A model generated the notes under the pieces. The model saw only the letters and a program-made list of their open reading frames with translations. It did not search any database and was not told where the DNA came from. From Acidobacteriota bacterium (GTDB taxonomy: Bacteria; Acidobacteriota; Aminicenantia; Aminicenantales; Saccharicenantaceae): a stretch of 64,000 nucleotides of DNA. Shown here piece by piece: positions 36,001-44,660 of this stretch. The translations under genes and the position numbers were made by a program. How positions within the stretch are numbered: the stretch's first letter is position 1; the number at the start of each line of letters is the position of its first letter. The DNA is taken from assembly GCA_022711665.1 (NCBI GenBank), contig JAKLEN010000006.1, forward strand, positions 62,001 to 126,000. The letters run 5' to 3'.

Positions 36001-39000
36001 TCCTGCCGGGCATCGACGCCGGGCTGGCCGACGCGCCGGCCCTGGCCGTGACGACGTCCTCGCTCCCGGACGGGGAGGCGGCCGTGGCCTACAGCCAGCA
36101 GCTCGGCGCCGAGGGCGGGCGTCCGTTCTATCACTGGACGCTCGACTCGGGGGCGCTGCCGATCGGGTTGACGATGACCGCCAGGGGCGAGATCTCCGGC
36201 ATGCCGACGACGGCAGGGACATTTGCCTTCACGGCCCGGGTGACCGATTCGACTGTGCCTCAGCAGATAGTGACCCGGGAGCTGTCCATCACGATCGGCG
36301 AATACACCGGGACCGGCTATAAGATCTCCGGCACGGTGCTTTCCGGAGAGGCGCCGCTGGCCGGGGTGACGATGAGCGGGCTGCCGGGGAACCCGGCGAC
36401 GAACGCGGCCGGCGGCTATATCGCGGTCGTTCCCTCTGGCTGGTCGGGGACCGTGACGCCGGTCCTCTCCGGCTACGCCTTCAGCCCGGCGACAAGAGCG
36501 TACGAAAACGTCGCCGCCGACGCCGCGGCACAAGACTACGCGGCCGAGGCCGGATACCGCATCGCCGGGATCGTGACGCGCGACGGCGTCGGGCTGGCCG
36601 GCGTCACGATGGCCGGGCTTCCCGGGGCGCCGGCGACCGACGCGGCCGGCGCCTATGCGGCGGCCGTTCCGGCCGGTTGGTCGGGGACGGCGACGCCGAC
36701 CCTGCCGGGATTCACGTTCTCTCCGGCGGACCGGACCTATGACGCGATCGCGGCGGACGCGACCGCCCAGGATTACACGGCGGCCTTCGCCGGCGGCGTA
36801 GACGACGCCTTCGAGGACAACGACAGCTTCGAGACGGCGGCCGTCCTGCCGATGGGAAAGACCTCGGGCCTCATCATCCGCGACGAGGACTGGTTCAAGT
36901 TCTACGTCCCGGCGGCCGACGCCGGCAAGGACATCCGCGTGGTCATGAACGGGACCGCCTATCCCGATCCGGCGATTCGCCAGGACATGGATTTCGCCAT
37001 CCTCGACGCCGACAAGCGTCTCTTGAGCTATAACACCAGCGGCTGCGACGACGAAACGGCCTACATCTACGGCGCGGCCGAAGGCTGGTATTACATCTCG
37101 AACGTTTACTACGAGGTGCCGGGGGTCGTTTATGCGTTGACGATCGACGCCAACGCGGACTTCGGCTTGGCCTACGTCACGGGCACGTTGACGGACGACG
37201 AGGGGGATCCGATCGCCGGGGCCTACGTCGAGCTCTACGGTTCGCCGTTCGACTGGAATGTCAGCCGGCCGCTGGCCATGACCGGCGAGGACGGCGCCTA
37301 CCGGATCGGCTACACGCCCGGGCTATACACCGTCCAGTTCAACGTCACCGACTTCAACGACGAATTCGACTGGACGCCGGACCTCAATTACCTCAGCGAG
37401 GCCTATCACGGCGGCGAGGTCCTGACCCTCGTGGTGGGAGAGACGCTGGCGGACATCGACGGCCAGCTCACGCCGGGCGGCGTCATCAGCGGCCGGATCA
37501 TGGACGCGTCGGGGAACCCGCTCGGCAATAGCGTGGCCTACGCCTACGCGGGCGACACGGTCCAGACCGCGGCGGATGTCAGCGACGCCGACGGACGATT
37601 CGAGATCGATCGCCTGCGGGCGGGCAATTATGCGGTGCGCTTCAGGGCCCCGGTCGGATACGCCCTGGCGACGGAGTGGCACAGCGAGGCGACATCATTC
37701 GCTTCGGCGCTGCCCGTGGCCGTGGCCGCCGGGGCGACGACCGGCGGGATCGACGCCGTCCTGGGAACGGCCGGAGTGATCGCCGGACGGATCACTGACG
37801 GGGAAGGGAACCCGATCGAAAACGTCCAGGTGACGGCTTACGACCCGGCGGGGATGGCCCTCCAATCCGCGTCGACGGACGCGGACGGGAATTATTCCGT
37901 TGGCCGGCTGCCGACGGGCACGTTCAAGATTCTCTTCAACGCTAATACGGTCGAAACGGGAAGCTATCTCGCGGAATATTACTCCGACGTTTATGATCTG
38001 CCCAGCGCCGCGGGCATCAGTGTCACCGCCGGGCAGACGACGGGTGGCATCAACGCCGTTCTCGGCGTGGCGGGCGTGATCAGCGGCACCGTGACAGTCA
38101 CCGACGGGCGGCCTCTCTCCGGGGCCAACGTCTATGGCTTCCCTCCGGACAATTCCTATTCTGTGATGGCGACGACCGACATTACCGGGGCCTACACGAT
38201 CCGGGGCGTGCCGCCCACCGACTACCGGGTCCGGTTCCGGCCGGCTTCGGAAGACCTGACTGTTGAGTGGTACAACGACAGGGCCGGTTTCGCCGCCGCC
38301 GACGTCGTGACAGTCGCGCTCGGGGCGAACGTCACGGGCATTGACGGCGTGCTTTCGAACGAGACCGGTCTGATCACGGGCCGGGTGACGAATGGTTTGG
38401 GCTTGCCCATAGAGGGGGTCATGGTCGCCGCCCAGGACGCCAGCCTGGCGGTCACCAGTTATTCGACGCCGACGGACGCGGACGGCCGATACACTCTCCG
38501 GCGGCTGCCGACGGGCTCGTTCAAGGTGTTGTTCAACGCCGATGTCGCCTACCTCAACTATGTGTCCGAATATTATGATGACAAGGGAGGCCACGGCTCC
38601 GCCGACGCCGTCGAGGTGACGGTCGGCAGCACGACCTCGGGCATCGACGCCGTGCTGGCCGAACGGCCGGCCCTGGCGGTGATGACCGAGTCCCTGGCCG
38701 CCGGCCAGCTGGCGGTCGTTTACAGCGGCGCCCTGGCGGGCTCGGGCGGGCGGCCGTTCTATTATTGGAGCCTCGATTCGGGGACCCTGCCCGACGGCCT
38801 GGCCATGAACAGCCGGGGAGAGATCAGCGGGGTGCCGACCATGACCGGCGCCTTCGCCTTCGTCGTACGACTGACGGATTCGACGTCGCCGCAGCAGGCC
38901 GTGACCAAGGAGCTGTCCATCACGATCGGGGAATACACGGGGATCGGCCATACGATCTCCGGCCAGGTCGCGCTGGCCGGCCTGCCCCTGGCCGGGGTGA

Positions 39001-40514
39001 CGATGAGCGGCCTTCCCGGAACGCCGGCGACGAACGGCTCCGGGGGCTATGCCGCGGTCGTGGCCGACGGCTGGTCGGGCACGGTGACGCCGGTCCTGGC
39101 CGGGCACGTTTTCGCCCCGGCGACGAGGACATATTCCCCCGTTACGGCCTCGGTGGCGGACCAGGATTATGCGGCCTTCGTCGGGCGCGCGATCTCGGGC
39201 ACGGTGACGCTCGACAGCGCCGGCCTGGCCGGCGTTCTAATGTCCGGGCTTCCCGGCGACCCGGTCTCGGGCGCCGACGGAGCCTACTCCGCGATGGTGC
39301 AGGACGGCTGGTCCGGCACGGTCACGCCGACGCTCGCGGGCTACACTTTCGCCCCGGCCAACCGGACTTATGAGGCGGTCGCAGCCGACATGACGGCCCA
39401 AGACTATGCGGCGTCGGCTTCGTCCCGGGCCAGGGTCGATTTCAACAAGGACGGCCAGGAGGATCTCCTGTGGCGGTACTACGGAACGGGCGGCAGGAAC
39501 CGCGCCTGGTTCCTGAGTCATACGGGCGTCACGGCGACGCTTGCGGCTCTCGATGAGCCGGCCGGGTCTTTGTTTTCAGATCCGGCTTCAAGCGACAGGG
39601 GAATGGCCCCGGGGCAGGCCGTTCGGTTCCGGTCCAAGGCCGAGAGAGAGATCATGCAGGCCAGGAACTGGTCCGCCAAGGGCCGCTTCCGGGCCGAGTG
39701 GGGGAGGAGTCGCCTGTCGCGAGTCGAAATGAGCCCGCGGCCGCTCGGACCCGTGGCTGCCGAACCCGGGCAGGCCGGCGAAGTCCTCTCGAAAACGGCG
39801 GCCGCGCCCGGAGATGGGAAGGTCTCCGTCGAAACGGCGATCCTGGGCGGCGCGGACATCCAGGCCGTGTCCGAGTTAAACTGGAAGATCATGGGCACCG
39901 GCGATTTCAACAATGATGGCTACACCGACGTTCTCTGGCGCTTCAATGGGACCGGCGGCCGGGTGAGGGTCTGGTATATGAACGGAACGGGCCTCATCTC
40001 CGGAGCGGATATCGCCTCGGTCCCGGACCTGAGCTGGCAGATCGTCGGCACCGGGGACTTCAACAAGGACGGCAACGTCGACATCCTCTGGCGCTATAAC
40101 GGCGCCGGGGGCCGCGTCCGTGTCTGGTACATGAACAACATCGCCATCGTCGCCGGCGCGGACCTGAACGCGGTCCCGGACCTGAGCTGGCAGATCGTCG
40201 GCACGGGCGATTTCGACAAGGACGGCAACGTCGACATCCTCTGGCGCTATAATGGAACCGGCGGCCGCGATCGGGTCTGGTACATGAACGGGATCGCCAT
40301 TCGTTCGGGAGCGGATCTGATCGCCGTCTCCGACCTGAACTGGCAAATCGCCGGAGTGGCCGACTACAGCGGGGACGGGAACGTCGACGTCATTTGGCGC
40401 TATGCCGGAACGGGCGGGTATGTCTACCTCTGGGACCTGAACGGCGTCACCTGGACGCAAACAGAAAAGCTCTGGCCCGTTACCGACCAGAACTGGAAGA
40501 TCGTCAGCCGTTAG
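30021..40514 (+). CDS. 3497-aa secreted multidomain giant with three-fold super-repeat and FG-GAP cassette
   Basis: After a signal peptide (to about residue 22) there is a propeller-like region with repeated WLVVW/FVIWEE/FVAWEK strands (about 25-395). The body is built of super-modules starting near residues 495, 1378 and 2258. Each has a pre-peptidase C-terminal (PPC)-like domain (GVDDAYEDNDTFETA, DWFKFYVPA), a run of carboxypeptidase-regulatory-like beta-sandwiches (SGRVTDxxGNPL) and a putative-Ig domain (GGRPFYHWTLDSGALPIGL). Pairs of short GTVTP-type sandwiches separate them. The FG-GAP cassette occupies about 3138-3497. No catalytic residues were seen, so a long surface stalk or adhesin is my inference. 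GGAGGGAGGG precedes the ATG. Base composition matches the high-GC neighbours. Confidence 0.9.
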   Translation: MKKSRLVLVLSCLFLGLALAFAAAEFRKSVQPVASGGTIKGLPDIAYDAQADKYLVVWQDRAGRNAEDWDVRSRILDGDGNPVGRVMHIASSGEDERHPRVAASGAGSWLVVWSTGKSIESCTVDAEGRIDGFGSLTPGAARPVDRPDIGFSSLDGRFFVIWEELDESGLEVIKGRSIGGPGEEARQAIVLGRSAYDSLQNPSINQAGGNFFVAWEKQAAGGRVDIEGREVPAGAASADELGNVLVLAGDGARNTAPSVTGAAGTAGYIVVWQARRGPRRSDIAFAGTDGQAILQSGDLTATESELESRPTAFATGLAGRVLVTYQTASLESPGVRDIAARTLGWGDTAASAGVVLDEERLGGGNPAIVRAAGANGRGIIVWDVKEGSGTELYSRGWQEASLADAPVAVDEPVVALADVTISGQVTFGGLGQADVLLGGFPTAVRTDALGFYAAAVPSGWTGTVTPAQPGFTFTPASLAYTNLTADATDQNYAAAFAGGVDDAYEDNDTFETAPSLPLGTTHDLVLNDEDWFKFYVPAEDAGKDLKVRVWGTGFPDATTRRDLDFGVLDASGNLLSYSVSWAPDETAFVCAVAEGWYYVVQYHIGAGGTVYSLSVEVSDAFGLAYISGQVLDDEEETPVAGATVELYAMPFDENVTRPMVFTDANGYYRLGWLPGDYTLRFNMRDFGDDGVAWTPDANYLGDVYEYEHVLTLTGGASLENVNMYLVPGGTITGQITDGTGAPRANARAYVWLGNGTSVASAFADIGGYRIDRLRAANYAVRARTWSGPLINEWFDDKALFASADPVGAAAAGTTAGIDVSLDEKTWGTITGRVLDADMNPVGNLQVGIMDPMGLMLWIIRTDGDGYYTHSRVPAGDWKVYFNAASVGASLVSQYYPGTRFLSEAETVHVVAGAVTESIDAVLPAAGSISGRILNNNGTVDVVAFDTASNYQRSISLLASLAGEPTYTLNNLPPGTYRIMASPSQQGDRIPHWYPDATSYAAAGTVTVAAGATTENIDVTLSGGGGMIIGRVVNSYGYPVPRVNVVAQDASKQAFYAGTISDGDGYFTIRQVPPGSVKVYFNADANWLPYVSEYYNDKTSHDAADAVTVNEGETTALSDAALANQPELAITTASLAGGEIGVVYSQQLGAAGGRPLYRWSLYSGDLPGGLTMTSGGLISGVPNVTGTFSFMVTLTDSSLGQVSITQGLSITIGEYTGEGFTVSGTVTSGGTPLAGVTLEGFEPPAVTDSAGRYAAVVVRSFWGTVTPILAGYAFDPPLREYIVVNSDLTGQDYAASAGHVLSGQVTLNGAGHGGVLMAGLPAALRTDDNGGYSMMLPDGWSGTVTPTLPGFTFSPAHLDYAGISADTTAQNYVAEYPGGADDAYEDNDTFETAAAVTLGTNIPNLVLNDQDWFKVLVPAEDAGKVLAVRIRAISFPNGTAHADPTKSMDLDFGVMDAAGTLLTYNMSGDIDEVSFIPDIQPGWYYIAHTYLGSPGAVYELYAGTSDNFPVATISGRVSDEADQGIDGVTVALYGVPFDWNVCRQMAITDADGNYKIAAFPGNYQVKANLEDFNVSPIDALPDGWLPVRNFLGNSYDYDRTVTLDTAAPITGADVVLPSAGAVSGRVTDGEGNPLVQARVIAYLAGASQASQAFTDADGNYSIRRLRSANYAIFFRPPAGSTLTREWYDDQGAFGASLPVAVTAGATTTGINAVLEAGGRISGLVTNESGDPLPGVGVVAYEASSVAMQSATTQADGSYLLDSLRAGTYSLIFNPASSSAGNYMMRTHGAGGPIAVAEGYTTAGIDVVLQPAGSISGRLTDGDNRGLMSGRVAAVNAATGDGWTAAPDFEGNYLIRNIPPGSYRVRFANSSYPPEWYPEAASGADASLIPVIAGETVSGIDGVLEADGSGFSGRVTDSSGTGIPGLAVVAIDGFLDGFNTSSAVTNADGDYTVLNVPLGTARVLFQPNALPYAAEFYNDKPSSETADAIPIVSGSILPGIDAGLADAPALAVTTSSLPDGEAAVAYSQQLGAEGGRPFYHWTLDSGALPIGLTMTARGEISGMPTTAGTFAFTARVTDSTVPQQIVTRELSITIGEYTGTGYKISGTVLSGEAPLAGVTMSGLPGNPATNAAGGYIAVVPSGWSGTVTPVLSGYAFSPATRAYENVAADAAAQDYAAEAGYRIAGIVTRDGVGLAGVTMAGLPGAPATDAAGAYAAAVPAGWSGTATPTLPGFTFSPADRTYDAIAADATAQDYTAAFAGGVDDAFEDNDSFETAAVLPMGKTSGLIIRDEDWFKFYVPAADAGKDIRVVMNGTAYPDPAIRQDMDFAILDADKRLLSYNTSGCDDETAYIYGAAEGWYYISNVYYEVPGVVYALTIDANADFGLAYVTGTLTDDEGDPIAGAYVELYGSPFDWNVSRPLAMTGEDGAYRIGYTPGLYTVQFNVTDFNDEFDWTPDLNYLSEAYHGGEVLTLVVGETLADIDGQLTPGGVISGRIMDASGNPLGNSVAYAYAGDTVQTAADVSDADGRFEIDRLRAGNYAVRFRAPVGYALATEWHSEATSFASALPVAVAAGATTGGIDAVLGTAGVIAGRITDGEGNPIENVQVTAYDPAGMALQSASTDADGNYSVGRLPTGTFKILFNANTVETGSYLAEYYSDVYDLPSAAGISVTAGQTTGGINAVLGVAGVISGTVTVTDGRPLSGANVYGFPPDNSYSVMATTDITGAYTIRGVPPTDYRVRFRPASEDLTVEWYNDRAGFAAADVVTVALGANVTGIDGVLSNETGLITGRVTNGLGLPIEGVMVAAQDASLAVTSYSTPTDADGRYTLRRLPTGSFKVLFNADVAYLNYVSEYYDDKGGHGSADAVEVTVGSTTSGIDAVLAERPALAVMTESLAAGQLAVVYSGALAGSGGRPFYYWSLDSGTLPDGLAMNSRGEISGVPTMTGAFAFVVRLTDSTSPQQAVTKELSITIGEYTGIGHTISGQVALAGLPLAGVTMSGLPGTPATNGSGGYAAVVADGWSGTVTPVLAGHVFAPATRTYSPVTASVADQDYAAFVGRAISGTVTLDSAGLAGVLMSGLPGDPVSGADGAYSAMVQDGWSGTVTPTLAGYTFAPANRTYEAVAADMTAQDYAASASSRARVDFNKDGQEDLLWRYYGTGGRNRAWFLSHTGVTATLAALDEPAGSLFSDPASSDRGMAPGQAVRFRSKAEREIMQARNWSAKGRFRAEWGRSRLSRVEMSPRPLGPVAAEPGQAGEVLSKTAAAPGDGKVSVETAILGGADIQAVSELNWKIMGTGDFNNDGYTDVLWRFNGTGGRVRVWYMNGTGLISGADIASVPDLSWQIVGTGDFNKDGNVDILWRYNGAGGRVRVWYMNNIAIVAGADLNAVPDLSWQIVGTGDFDKDGNVDILWRYNGTGGRDRVWYMNGIAIRSGADLIAVSDLNWQIAGVADYSGDGNVDVIWRYAGTGGYVYLWDLNGVTWTQTEKLWPVTDQNWKIVSR

Positions 40515-40600
40515 TGTGAGGGGGCCGGGCCTTCTCCGGCCGCGCGGTCCCGGCACGTCGCGGCAGGGGGGCGGGCCGCAACCTGGAACAGGAGGTCTCG

Positions 40601-43600
40601 ATGAAAAAGTGGATCGCGCTTTTTTCCGCCGCCTGCGGGCTCATCGCCTTCGTCATCCTTGCCGCCTCGGGACAGATCGTTTCCCCGGATGACCGGAATC
40701 CGAAGGATCATGCCGGCATTCGAGAAGTCCGGTATGCGCCCGACCGGCTCCTGGTCAAGTACAAGGACGCCCCGGCGGGCATGTTCGCGGTCCAGGCCAA
40801 AGGCCAGATCGAGACCAGGTATACGCTGAAGCAGCTCAAGCACTTTGCCCGGGTCGGGATCTATCTTTATCAGGCCCCGGGCTCCATCGACGAGATCCGC
40901 AAGGCCATGAAGAAGGATCCCAACGTCGCCTACGCCGAGCCGGATTACGTGGAGACGATCGACGCCAGCATCCCCAACGACGCGTCGTTCAACCTGCTCT
41001 GGGGGCTCCACAACACCGGCCAGACCGGGGGCACGTCAGACGCCGACATCGATGCCCCCGAGGCCTGGGACCTGACGACGGGAAATCCCAATGTCGTTGT
41101 CGCGGTCATCGATACGGGCGTGGCCTACAGCCACCCCGACCTCGCCGCGAACATGTGGACGAACCCGGGCGAGATCGCCGGCAACGGCCTCGACGACGAC
41201 GGCAACGGCTACATCGACGACGTCCACGGCATCAACTCGATCACCGAGACCGGCGACCCCATGGATGACAACAACCATGGCACCCACTGCTCGGGAACGA
41301 TCGCCGGCGTCGGCAACAACGGCATCGGCGTCGCCGGGGTTTGCTGGACGGCCAGGATCATGGCCCTGAAGTTCCTGGATTCCTCGGGATCGGGCTACGA
41401 TTCGAACGCCATCGAATGCATCGAATACGCCATCAGCAAGGGCGCCCACATCCTCAGCAACAGCTACGGGAGCTACAGCTACAACCAGGCCATGAAGGAC
41501 GCCATCGACGACGCCCTCGCGGCCGGCATCCTGTTCGTCGCGGCGGCGGGAAACGATTACGGGCACGACAACGACGGCGCCCAGCCCCATTACCCGTCCT
41601 CCTATACGAGCGACAACGTCATCGCCGTGGCTTCGACGACATCGAACGACGCCCTCTCCTCATTCTCGAATGTCGGCGCCCACTCGGTTGATGTCGCCGC
41701 CCCGGGATCGTCCATCTACAGCACGATCACGGGAGACTCCTACGGCTCTTTCTCCGGGACCTCCATGGCCACGCCGCATGTGGCCGGCCTGGCGGCTCTG
41801 ATCAAGTCCTACAATTTCTCCCTGGATTGGATGCAGATCAAGAACCGGATCCTGGGCGGGGCCGAGCCAAAAGCCGCCCTGGCGGGCAAGGTCCTGACCG
41901 GGGGCCGGATCAACGCCTACAATTCGCTCGTCATGGGGGACGTCGAGTCCTTCCAGATGAGCGTCCAGAGCCTGCCCTCGACAGGCGTGCCGATCACCGT
42001 CACCCCGGCCGATCTCGACGGGGCCTCCTCCGGCTCGACGAACTTCACCCGGCGCTACGCGCCGTACGCGTCCGTGACCTTGACCGCTCCCGAGACTTCC
42101 GGCGGGGCCAACTTCGGCTTCTGGACCCTCGAAGGCTCCTACTATTCCAAGGCGCTGTCCGTATCGCCGCCGCTCGATTTCAACCACACGGCGGTGGCCT
42201 TTTACATCCTGCCGCTGGTCGACGCGGTCGACAACGCCGCTCTTTCCCTGGTCAGCATCGGCGCTCAGGGCGGCTGGATGGGCCAGTCCGGCACCTATTA
42301 TTCCGGCGGGGACGCGGCGCAGAGCCGGGATACGGCGGACAGCGGTTCCGGAACCATGCAGACCTCGCTCATCGGCCCCGGCGACCTGACCTTCTATTGG
42401 AAGGTTTCGTCGGAGTCCGGCTACGATTATCTCCGTTTCTATGTTGACGGCGCCCTGCAGGACGAGATCAGCGGCGAGGTCGATTGGCAATCGATCAATT
42501 GCCCGGTGGCGGACGGCCTGCACATCATCCAATGGGTCTATTCCAAGGACGGCAGCGTCAGCTCCGGATCGGATTGCGGCTGGGTCGACGACGTCCAGTT
42601 CAGCGGAACGGCCGGGACGCCGGGCGGCGGCATGGACCAGGAGGGGCTGGCCTGGACGACGCCCGAGTACGGCGGATTTTTCGCTCAGGCGGCGTCCTAT
42701 GTCTATGACGGAGACGCCCTGCAGTCCGCCGACGTGCTGGACGGCGAAACGACTTACCTCGAGACGGCCGTCGAAGGCCCGACCCCGCTGGGCTTTTATT
42801 GGAAGGTTTCATCCGAGTCCAACTACGATTATCTGAGGTTCTATATCGACGGCGTTCTGCAAAATGGGATCAGCGGCGAGGTCGACTGGCAGCAGATGAT
42901 TTATGCTCTGGGATCGGGGTCCCACACGCTTCGATGGGTCTATTCCAAGGACTCCGGCCTCAGCTCGGGGTCCGATTGCGCCTGGCTCGACCGGATCGTC
43001 GTCACGCCAGCGGGATGGTTCACGTTGACCCTCCAGAGCGGCTCGGGCGGAACGACAACTCCCGTGCCGGACACCTATTCCTGTCCGCCCGGCCAATCCG
43101 TCACGGTCAGCGCCGCGGCCTACACGGATTACGAGTTTTCCGGCTGGACGGGCGATGTCCCGGCCGGGCACGAACAGGACAATCCCCTGGTCCTCGCCAT
43201 GACCGTCAACAGGGTGGTGACCGCGACCTTCGCCGCGGAAACCGGCAGCCTGACCGTGACCGCGCCGAACGGCGGCGAGAGATGGGCGGCCGGTTCGGCC
43301 CACGATATCCGCTGGACCCAGGAGGGATTGAGCGGGCAGGTGACAATCGACCTCTACAAGGGCGGCGGCTACCAAAGGACCCTGGGCACGCCGGACGCCG
43401 AAGCGGGCTCCTTCTCCTGGGCGATTCCCAGGGATGAGACCGTCGGCACGGATTACCGGATCACGGTCTGGCAGGGTGCCGTCGCGGATCAGTCGGACGC
43501 CGATTTCGAGATCCCGCCGCCCGCCCGTCTGGTGGATTTCAGCAAGGACGGCCAGGAAGACATCCTATGGCGCTACAACGGAGCCGGCGGCCGCAACCGG

Positions 43601-44650
43601 GCCTGGTTCCTCGGGAGCACCGGAACGACGGTCCTGGCGGCGACGGCGGCCGACGCGGGCATGGACATCAAGCCCGACGAGACGGCCCGGGAACGCGGCC
43701 GTGGCCTGGCGAAGCTGTACGCCTACCTCCACGCCGGGGCCATGGGAACGGGTCAGGCCGGCGCACGCTCCGTTCGGGATCCTCGGGAGGCCGTGAGTCC
43801 GAAGAACTGGCGCGGCGTTCCGGCGGCCGGGAACAAGGGCCGGCGCGCAACGGTTGTTCCCGAAATGAGCGCCGTTCCGGCCTACCCCGGTGTAGCCGAT
43901 CCGCGGTTCCCGACCTCCGCGGCAGGCAATGCCACCCTGAACGCGGGGGAAGGCGTCAGCATCGCCGCGACCGGCCTTCTCGGCGGCGGCGACATCCCGG
44001 CGGTCTCGGATCTGACTTGGCAGATCGTCGGCACCGGAGATTTTAACAAGGACGGCAGCGTCGACGTCCTCTGGCGCTACAACGGGACCGGCGGCCGGGT
44101 CCGGGTCTGGTACATGAACGGGACGAGCCTCCTCTCGGGGGCCGACCTGACGGCGGTCTCCGACCTGAACTGGCAGATCGTCGGCACGGGTGATTTCAAC
44201 AGGGACGGGAACGTCGATATCCTCTGGCGTTACAGCGGCGCCGGCGGGAAGGTACGCGTCTGGTATATGAGCGGGACGAGCATCATCGCTGGAGCCGATA
44301 TCGGGGCCGTGACCGACCTCAACTGGCAGGTTGCCGGGACCGGGGACTTCAACAACGACGGGAACATCGACATCCTCTGGCGGTATTACGGCACCGGGGG
44401 CCGGAACCGGGTCTGGTATTTGAACGGCGTGAGCATCGTCTCTGGCGCCGACCTGATGGCCGTATCCGACGTCAACTGGCAGATCGCCGCCGTCGCTGAT
44501 TACGACGGGGACAGGGATGTCGATGTCCTCTGGCGCTACAACGGGACCGGCGGCTACGTCTACATCTGGTACCTGAACGGGCTGAGCTGGACGGGCACCG
44601 AGAAGCTGTCTGCCGTTCCCGACCTGAACTGGAAGGTGGTCAGCCGGTAG
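40601..44650 (+). CDS. Secreted subtilisin-like S8 protease with lectin-like domains and FG-GAP cassette
   Basis: This 1349-aa protein has a signal peptide, then an inhibitor I9-like propeptide (about 45-120). The S8 domain has D171 (VVAVIDTG), H226 (NHGTHCSGT), oxyanion N318 (AAAGND) and S388 (SGTSMATPHVAG), so it should be active. Next are two related beta-sandwich domains (about 545-677 and 680-805) sharing FYWKVSSES and YDYLRFY. An InlB B-repeat-like domain (about 805-885, FSGWTGDVP), a Kre9-like domain (885-970, APNGGERWAAGSAHDIRW) and the FG-GAP cassette (976-1349) follow. It is the only clear enzyme among the five cassette proteins and could process them or itself at the surface. AGGAGG lies upstream of the ATG. 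Confidence 0.93.
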   Translation: MKKWIALFSAACGLIAFVILAASGQIVSPDDRNPKDHAGIREVRYAPDRLLVKYKDAPAGMFAVQAKGQIETRYTLKQLKHFARVGIYLYQAPGSIDEIRKAMKKDPNVAYAEPDYVETIDASIPNDASFNLLWGLHNTGQTGGTSDADIDAPEAWDLTTGNPNVVVAVIDTGVAYSHPDLAANMWTNPGEIAGNGLDDDGNGYIDDVHGINSITETGDPMDDNNHGTHCSGTIAGVGNNGIGVAGVCWTARIMALKFLDSSGSGYDSNAIECIEYAISKGAHILSNSYGSYSYNQAMKDAIDDALAAGILFVAAAGNDYGHDNDGAQPHYPSSYTSDNVIAVASTTSNDALSSFSNVGAHSVDVAAPGSSIYSTITGDSYGSFSGTSMATPHVAGLAALIKSYNFSLDWMQIKNRILGGAEPKAALAGKVLTGGRINAYNSLVMGDVESFQMSVQSLPSTGVPITVTPADLDGASSGSTNFTRRYAPYASVTLTAPETSGGANFGFWTLEGSYYSKALSVSPPLDFNHTAVAFYILPLVDAVDNAALSLVSIGAQGGWMGQSGTYYSGGDAAQSRDTADSGSGTMQTSLIGPGDLTFYWKVSSESGYDYLRFYVDGALQDEISGEVDWQSINCPVADGLHIIQWVYSKDGSVSSGSDCGWVDDVQFSGTAGTPGGGMDQEGLAWTTPEYGGFFAQAASYVYDGDALQSADVLDGETTYLETAVEGPTPLGFYWKVSSESNYDYLRFYIDGVLQNGISGEVDWQQMIYALGSGSHTLRWVYSKDSGLSSGSDCAWLDRIVVTPAGWFTLTLQSGSGGTTTPVPDTYSCPPGQSVTVSAAAYTDYEFSGWTGDVPAGHEQDNPLVLAMTVNRVVTATFAAETGSLTVTAPNGGERWAAGSAHDIRWTQEGLSGQVTIDLYKGGGYQRTLGTPDAEAGSFSWAIPRDETVGTDYRITVWQGAVADQSDADFEIPPPARLVDFSKDGQEDILWRYNGAGGRNRAWFLGSTGTTVLAATAADAGMDIKPDETARERGRGLAKLYAYLHAGAMGTGQAGARSVRDPREAVSPKNWRGVPAAGNKGRRATVVPEMSAVPAYPGVADPRFPTSAAGNATLNAGEGVSIAATGLLGGGDIPAVSDLTWQIVGTGDFNKDGSVDVLWRYNGTGGRVRVWYMNGTSLLSGADLTAVSDLNWQIVGTGDFNRDGNVDILWRYSGAGGKVRVWYMSGTSIIAGADIGAVTDLNWQVAGTGDFNNDGNIDILWRYYGTGGRNRVWYLNGVSIVSGADLMAVSDVNWQIAAVADYDGDRDVDVLWRYNGTGGYVYIWYLNGLSWTGTEKLSAVPDLNWKVVSR

Positions 44651-44660
44651 GCGAGCCTCG

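Noticed and set aside
30372..36533. Very long open frame on the minus strand opposite the 3497-aa gene
   Set aside because: It mirrors the codon structure of the plus-strand gene in high-GC DNA. The product is Arg/Gly/Asp-rich with no domain, whereas the plus strand gives a signal peptide and many domains.
40515..40600. GGCCGG...CCGGCC hairpin considered as a terminator after the 3497-aa gene
   Set aside because: The stem is short and no T-run follows. The next gene starts within 90 bases, so read-through is more likely.
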